A stretch of DNA of 64,000 nucleotides. Source: Epiperipatus broadwayi. Its lineage: Eukaryota; Onychophora; Udeonychophora; Euonychophora; Peripatidae. The position numbers and the translations under genes were made by a program. Positions 52,301 through 61,300 of this stretch are shown piece by piece. Numbering within the stretch: the stretch's first letter is position 1; the number at the start of each line of letters is the position of its first letter. The stretch lies in contig JAQFVV010012530.1 of assembly GCA_028023455.1 (NCBI GenBank), positions 3,186,909 to 3,250,908 on the forward strand. The letters are read 5' to 3'. A model generated the notes under the pieces. The model was not told the origin of the DNA. It searched no databases and worked only from the letters and a program-made list of their open reading frames with translations.

Positions 52301-55300
52301 TTCTCTTACCCAAGCATTTTGCTTTTTCAATCTCTTCTTGTTACTCTTAAAAATACGTCTCTCCACACTTTTTTGAGTGATATAAAGTTTCTGTATTGCT
52401 CTTTTGTGAAGTATCCAAGTCTCAGATCCATAAATAAAAAATGATAAAACATGTCTATTAAAAACCTTTTTTTCAAACACATAGATATATTTCAATTTTA
52501 ATATTGTTACTTCTATCAAAAATACTCTAAACAAGTTTAATTCTATGATTAATTTTATCTATTATGTTCATATTTGAAACTTCAACTGTCCATCTACTAT
52601 CATCTCTTCTAGCGATAAGTCTGATCAAGCTCCATTTCATTTTTTAAATTCTTTTCAATTATAACAGTGATACCTATTTGTTTTCTCACGGATATGCTTT
52701 GTTTTTAATCTTTTCTTGTTACAACTAACATATATATATCTCTATCTCAGTGAGTATCTGAAGTCTTTTTATTGATTTTCAATTAAGTATTTAAATCTCA
52801 GATCCATAAATAAGAACTGATAGGCATATTTAATTTTAATATTAAGTTATTTTTACCAAAAGTACTCTATTTAAGTTTAATTCTGCGAATAATTTCATCC
52901 ATTATTTTTTCGTCAGTATTAATAATCTGACCAAGATATTTGTAATTATTAACTTCTATTTCATAAATATCAATAGATCTTTTTCGAAAAAATCCTTTGA
53001 AGAGTTTTTTTTTTTTTTAATATTTATTTTTAGCCCTATTTTCTTATTCTCATCTGATAATATTTATAATTGCTCAAAGTTCTAAAATGTAATTTGAAAA
53101 AAAAAACCAGTCATACCATTTATAGTGATTTAAATATTTTCCAGGCACTGGTCAATATTCCATTTTACTGTATAAAATACTTCTTATAAAATTGGTAAAT
53201 ATGCTAGCAATTAAACATTATTTATTTCTATCTCAATTGCACAGTAATCACATTTTATTGTACTCCCTTCCCGTTCTAATATTTGATTACGAAATGTCAA
53301 GCCATTCTGAAACCAGTTAGCCCCAATGTGACTGCTTGTAATTCATCTTATATATATATTATCGTTTTATTTTTAGTGACTATTTGTTCGTGACAACCAA
53401 TCAGCTTATCTTTAAATAATTTATTTTGATATGCAATACATCTTCTTTTGCTTGAGAATTGTTATCCATTTTTGAAATTTATCACAGTAGAATATCTACA
53501 TGTGTTGGAATCAATTGACAAATTTATTAAACGATTTTGGATACTTTTCAGCATTGGAATATCATGACAATTCTATTCCTACTTCTAGACTACTTTTACT
53601 GATGATAAAAATTAATTTTAACAATAACATCACATGACATTTCTATATGCTTACTCATGTTTCCAAAGCAGTTGTCTTCACTCTATTCTAAGCTTGAGTA
53701 ATCAATGGATATATGATGACAGCTGTTTTCGACTTCATTAATACAATTTAACATTTCAAAATTGGAATTAATGCTTTCATGCACATGGAAGCCATATTTT
53801 ATTCCTTTATACTATTAAGAGAATCTGATATAAAAAAACCCTAAGTTTCAAACTAAGAGTATTCAACAAAGTAGTCTGAGTTTGAAACTTTAGGATTTTT
53901 CAAATTTTAGGTTATTATCTTAAATAATGTAATTGACTAAGATTTTACTACTGCCCCTTCAAACTGTATTTCTAAACAAATAATAATTAACCGCTAGACA
54001 TGGTTGTATTGTCATATTAAATTAATGATATTTTTGTTGAATATTAGGAAACTCTTGACTCAAGCCACTTAATAGAGACTTTTAAAATGACAAGAGCATA
54101 TTATCCTTTATACTTAAATGGAATTATATAGGCCAATCATAAGTATCTTGGATTGAGAGTGACAATATTTTAATTATTCATTTTACTTCCACTTTCTTTA
54201 TTAGCATGAATATTCGCAAAATTTTAACATTTGCTGTCTATTAATATTAAGAGATTCTAGAATTAATATAATTGACTAAGATATTTTAGTAATGCAGCTC
54301 GATAGTTTAATATTCAGCAAAAACATCATTGATTTATATGACGATACAGCACATGTGTAATGCTTAATTACCATCTGTTTATAACTACTTTAAATAATAT
54401 AAAGAAATAAAAGGTCACTGCTAGATTTAAAAATACATTAGTTCCAACTTTTAATCATAATCTTCACTTTGAAGGCAAACATCAGAATTTGGTCTGAAGT
54501 TATACCATCCGGCAACTATTCATTATTAAATAACCCAACAGTTGGATGGCCACCTATGTCCATTGATTACTTAAACTTACAGTAAGACTGAAAGTTTAAG
54601 TAATCAATATTGTAAGTTTAAAATAATATAGGCACTATTGCACCTGACCGCAAAGCTACTTTTTACTTAAAAACAAAATAAAATTATATTACTCTGCAAG
54701 CACTTTGAAGAGATGTGCTGTCATCTTCATAGCTCTAAATGAAGTAATTATATGCAAATTATGAAAAGTTCAAAGATTAATTGAACTTTGCATAATTTGC
54801 ATATAATTACTTCACTTAGAGGTATGAAGATGAGAGCACATCTATTGAAAGCGCTTGCAGAGTAATATAATTTTATTTTGTTTTTAAGTAAAAAGTAGTT
54901 TTGCGGTCAGGTGCAATAGCGCCTATATTATTTTACAAATATAGTTTCGCACGCAAAGTTTTCGAGTTAGGGTTGAATTACAACATTGTAAGTTTAAGTA
55001 ATCAATGGACATAGATGGTCACCCAACTGTAAGGTTATTTAATAATCAATAGTTACCAGATGGTATTTTTTTGATCACAAAAAAATAGCCCACCTAGAAT
55101 TTACTGAAAAAGACAAACAATCAACTAAGCTATTTAAAGGTACTTCAGAAATTACAAGATTCTGTTTAAAAAAAACAGACCCAAATTGTAGTTTTACAAG
55201 TGGATCATTCATCATGATATAGTACACTCACGATGAGAGTCTTTTTGGCCCAAAAATCAATTACACAACCAGACCATCCTGCCTATTCCTCTCATTTAAT

Positions 55301-58300
55301 TCCCTGCGATTTTTGGTTATTTCCAAAATTAAAACCATGTTGAAAGAATGAAGATTTTGTATTATAATTGATATCCAAAAAAATGTGAGACAGCTGCTCA
55401 ACAGTATTCCTGCAAATGAATTCCAGGTGTGCTTCCAAAATATGAACACCATTTTAATCAGTGTATAGATGCATAAAGGGACTACTTTGAAAGGACAATA
55501 GCCATCAATGTACAATTCCTATGTATATTTTATAAAGATGGATTCCGGAAATTAAATTGTCACATCTTGCATATATATATATATATAAACAAAATTAAAT
55601 AAAAATGAGCATTGAATAATAATTTATAGCATTGCTTAATTGCAGTGAGATACCTGTTTTTATATTTTAACAAAATTTAGGTTTGCAACAAGGATGTAAA
55701 GGATCTATTAAAGTCATAAATGCAAACAAATGTCCTAAAGCCAGAGATTTCAGATTAATAATTTTTTTATCTGTATTAGACCGATAAGCAGTTAGAAAAT
55801 AAAAACTAGTCATGATATAACATGCAGAGAGGGTAAGCCAAGTCTGATATAAAGCTCTGGTCATCCCAATTGAAGATTGAGCCTTCAAACTAATTGTTCG
55901 GTACTTACAAAATATTATACGTTAAATACCTAATGTGATTTTCTATTAGAATAGAGAATGAAGATGATATAAAGAGAAAAAGAATTATGAGTTGAGAACT
56001 TGGAATGGGCAATGTCTATCTGAAAAATTAAATAAAGTAATAGATGAAATTGAAAAAGAATATGGCTCAGAAATCTGAGAAAGTATGATGCGAGAAGCTA
56101 CTAACCATTGATTAATACAAGTGAATATATCCACATATGAGCAACAAATAACAATATTAGGGGTTTGTACTCCTGTGAATATTAAAGATGGTGTTTTTGA
56201 ACAATTAAATAACAAAATTATAAAAATTGGAATATTTTAAATAATCGAATTATAGAAAGGAAGTCATTAATGAAAAAGTAAGTTGGAAAAGAAAAGCCAA
56301 AATTGTCAGATATTAGGATTAAGATAGGTAAATGAGAATGTAATCCATCTCTTGTATGTATTAAATGGTTTTTATCAATATATAAAATTCTTAAATACAG
56401 ATGAACTCGGAATACATATCACCCTAAAGCTATTATAAAGTTTGTTATATTATGACAAAATATGATTTTCAAGATATAGATCAGGGATACTCAACCATTT
56501 TCTTTCCTGGGCCACATATATTTGTGTGCTACATCAAGCAGGCCATGCAAACAATTGGTGTTACGTAAAAATGTCTGACTTTTCAATTCATGCATGCCAC
56601 AGCTTGTGGATTACTTTACTATATCTTAGAATGAACATATTAATAAAACACAAACACTTTTATTTTATATAAACATTTATATAAATATCAGTGTGATTTT
56701 TGATATTGAGGTAAACTTTTAACAATTTTAGATAAATCTGGTTTATATATGCTACATGCTACTCTTAATATATCATCAAGGTGTAAGTCAGTCTGTTTCT
56801 ATGCACATTCTTCACATATTTTATTTTCAAATAAGATGATTCACAAAGATATATTGATGCAAACAATGTAAGCAACATTTGTGCACATTTTTTGACAGTT
56901 TTATATTTGTCAGACACTAATTTCCAAAATTCCATATACCCCTTTCCCTCCATTTTCTCTTTAAAAATGGCTTCCAAATTTATGTCGTTTTTAAATTCAA
57001 CAAATTCATTAATTAAATAGCTTAACATAACCATGTCCAAATGTAGATAATTGTGTAATAGTTGCTATTTCTAAGTGCCAGGGATTTTTTATAAGCAAAA
57101 GACAATTCTTAATATTTGTTAAATCTTAAAATCTACTTTTAAATTCTTTCAATAAAATACCTAAATAATTAAAATAATTACATAAGTTTCTGAAGAATTG
57201 GAAAATTATGTAGTATTTGGTTTTGTATATCTTGGTAATAAATATTTAGTTTTTCTTCAAAAGCAAATACTTTGTCATTTGTGAAATAATTTTATTTTCA
57301 CCTTGCAAACTAATATTAAGATCACAAAGTTTTTCTGTGATGTCACATAAAAAAGCTAAAAGACACCACCATTCATCACTGTCAAGGTCATTATAAGTTT
57401 TATTGTTTTCTTGTAAAAATGACATAATTTCATGACATAATAAAAAAAAGCTATTCAAAACTTTACCTCTGCTTAGCCATGCACCGAAGTATGCAAAAGT
57501 ACATCACCATAATTACTATTTATTTCTTCCAACAGATTTTTAAATTTTCTGTGGTTTAATTCTCGGCTGGAATATAATTCACAATGTTTATGATGGTTTT
57601 CATTACAGCATATACTTCTTTAATGGATATATATATATGCCCCCATATATATATATATATCTTTAATGGATATATATATATGCCCCCAAGTTTTCTTGAT
57701 AAATTAAACAATGAAATGATAAAAGATTTGTTAGATTATATTTCTTTTTTAACAGGGAAACGAATTCGGATCAAATCACTGAAGGACATCTATCCCTGCA
57801 CTCGGAAACCATTTTTTTATTTCAATATTCTTCTTCAGAAAAGTACAAATACTATTGAGAAAATCACTACTTCTAGTTTGATTCTTCATAGGAAGAAATT
57901 TCAAAAAATCTTCACAAATTGAATTCTGTTCCATACAGTATCTGACGAAAATAGCACATTGTGATGTTGATGAAATGTCAGTACTAGAATCAACAGCCAA
58001 ACTAAAATATTTGCAGTTTTTCAAATCTTCTATTATATTATCAAAAATATGTTTTGCAATATCTTCAATACGTCTAATGCAGGTAGAATCTGACAGTTGT
58101 AATTTCTTAATTTGTAATAATATTTGAATTTTATTATTAAATTTATCAAATAATATATTCGAAACATTTATGAAACATTCTTTCACAACTTCAGCATTCA
58201 TAAATGGTTTTATATTTTTGCCAAGTATATAACAAAATTCATATGATGCTCATGTCACCACTGCTTCTTGTGAGATTGCCACTGACATAACATTTTGTTG

Positions 58301-61300
58301 TTGTTGTAATGATTTCTTGAAGAAAGCTAATTCTTCACTTTTTATTAAAGACCCATGAGCAAAAGTGTTATTAAACAATTTATGTTTCATGGTGTAATAA
58401 TGATCAATGTTATATTTTTTTAATGTGACACTTTCTCGACAAATCAAACACGTTGCTGAACCTTTGTTATTCAACACAACAAAATATTCCTCTTCCCAGT
58501 TGTCTTGAAACATTCTATTTTCATCCAATAATTTTCGTTTGTTGCTTGAAGACATCATTATGATGTTTAAATTATAGTTTGATATAAAATACTATGTGTC
58601 TATGTGTATACTAATGCACATATAAAACTAAAATGTTTCACTTTGCTTTCAAGATCGAGGACTATTGATTGAATTAAAGTTTCAAACTTCTAATTGGTCA
58701 ATTATACAATCGGCAGTAAATATATTTGTCTTTTTAAAATTATATTTGTTTTAGGTTAGTATCTAAAATGGAAATTTATAATTTGTCTGATTACAGAAAG
58801 GTTTTTAAAAAATAAATTTATATTTATAATTGATGATAATAATATAACACTGTCAAATTATAATAAATGCTTACCATCCAATTATAAATTCCAGAAGTAA
58901 TTCATTGAATTCCTCATCAATATGTTTTAGCATAAAAATAAATTTTTGACTAAAATCTAAGAAACAAACAAGTGGGGTAAAAAAAAAAAAGCTTAGTAAA
59001 TTATGTTTTCGTTTTCGAATTCAAAATGTAGAAATACAACTGTCAAAGTCATGGATTAGCATTCCTTAGCGGAGAAAAAACAATCAATCATAGGCTTGAA
59101 AAGACGGATTTATATCATTATTATATCATTAAATGTAAATATTTACTGATTTTTTTCTTGTAAAAAAATACTGAAGGTGTTAAAATCAGCGAAGTAATGC
59201 TAAAGATAGCGGGTTGAGAGCGACTACAAGTCATACATGAAGATACTCGGGCATTTCTGGTACAGATTTGGCAGGTTCTTCAGATCTGTGAAATTAAAAA
59301 ATAAAAACATAACGTTATTAGTGCTTCAATAAAAAATGTCAATCGCACATGGTTATTTGTTAATTAAAAAGAGTGTTGTCATATTAGTTGACCATCAGTC
59401 TATTGCTGGGCCACACATAAAAGCTTGGCGTGCCGCGCCCAGAGGCCGCAGGTTGAGCATCGCTGAATGCACAACTACGTAAAATATCATATAGTAATGA
59501 TTATTTTGTCAAAAATAAAACCAAGTTTATAAATTATCGAATACGACACGATAATAAAGGAAGAAAGATATTATTTAGATTAATGATTTTTATTAGTCAT
59601 TTATTAAACTAGAGATTATCCACATAAAAATTTCGGTAGTGTAATTTTTCGCTATACCATAATTACTCAAGATAGGGACTGTTTCTATCCAGTTTCAACA
59701 CTTTGTGGAGATATATAATAATAAACATATAACCATTTATATGTGAAAAAGATGTATGATCCCCAAGATGCACATTTAATACTGAACCAGCACTCACCAA
59801 TTGCCAAACCACAATCTCTTACACATATCTTTATCAATGTTTAGTATATATATATATATCATTAAAAACCAGTCAACATTTAGACAATCCTAATATCAAT
59901 AACAATCAATAATTTCAAACTGTTGTCAAGGCGACCTTCTTTATATATATATATAGTCAATTACTACAGTTTAATTGATAAGTGGTAAACTTAATGCCCT
60001 CACAACTTCGACAAAAGTCACTTAATGAAAGTATATTAATAATCTTTATTAATCATTTATTAGACTAGAGGTTATCCACTTAATGAATAATATTTCTGTA
60101 GTATATATTTTGTTTTAAATGTGGGAATAATGGAGGATTGTACAGGTTACAACTATATGGAAAGTTACAAGTCTGAAGTTCTTAAAACTATTAAAAACAT
60201 TACAATTATATAAAAATGTAGGCAACATTCAGCTGCAAAAGAGATATTTGGGTGATTATACATATATGGCTAAAATATCATATTAGTATTATCCCGAGTT
60301 TGAGAAAGAAATAGCTGAGGAAAGATAGATATGACTAAAACAAACAAAGATAAAATTGAATATAAAATTTCAAACAAAAGTATAAAAAAAGAGAAAGGAA
60401 ATTGTAAAAGGCTTGATTCAAGTTTTGATAAGAAATGAGACCACGAGAGTTGGAGAATGATTACAAATATAAGAGAAAAAAGAAAAGATATAATATCAAT
60501 TATAAGGAAGAAATGAAAACATTATTTAGATGTGTTAATCTAGAATAAAGCTAAATTTCAGAAGGTTAATGATAAATGAAATATGCATATGATAGGGTTT
60601 CATAGAGTATTAATGATTACTGAAGTGATAATGGAATGTAGATTAAAAAAAACAGAAAAGTTTCTGATCCCAATAAAATCCCATATGAATTAGTTAAAAA
60701 TGGAAATAAAAAGATGTTTGAATATTACTAAAGCATTCAAGATTGTTAATGAAGATGAGATCCAAATAAAATAAATCCTCATATATGATCGAGAACTTAT
60801 AAAAAAAGCAGGAAAATCAATTATGAAAACTATAAAGGATTAGAAATTACTAATTTATTGAATCAACTATATGGAAAATGTCTAAAATATGAAATTGAAT
60901 ATGAATATTAAAAACAAAAGAATAAAAGATTTCACAGATGACAAATCCACACAGGACCACTTGTTTGTGTGAGTCATATAACACAAAAATGATGCCACTA
61001 ATTTAAGATGTTTATCTTTATTTATAGAGATTAAGATATGATAGCAACCTTTTAAAAAGACTGTGAAAAACACTAATACTAACTAACATAACTGTAAATT
61101 TTATTAAAGCAATCAATAAATTATATAATAAAATTTGCAGAAAAACCAAAAGTAGAAAATATGACTTATGATGATATAAAGATAAAACAAGAGACACAAA
61201 CAAGAATATTGCTTATTACTGAGATTATTTAAAACTGTTACATTTTGAATTACAAATATCAAACCTACTTCACCCAATAACTTTGACACCATCCACTCTG

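Noticed and set aside
52005-52444. Two + strand open frames of 123 and 68 codons
   Set aside because: They are antisense to the LINE C-terminal frame with YGSETW on the minus strand.
55667-57040. Minus-strand open frames at 55667 and 55985 as genes
   Set aside because: The second is antisense to an endonuclease fragment (TWNGQCLSEKLNKV). The first has no family signal and lies between transposon relics.
57584-57922. 112-codon + strand open frame
   Set aside because: It is antisense to the hAT transposase relic and includes the duplicated TATATATGCCCCC unit.
56474-59473. 8-bp target duplication for the autonomous hAT element
   Set aside because: The flanking 8-mers ATATAGAT and AATGCACA do not match, so no duplication is claimed.
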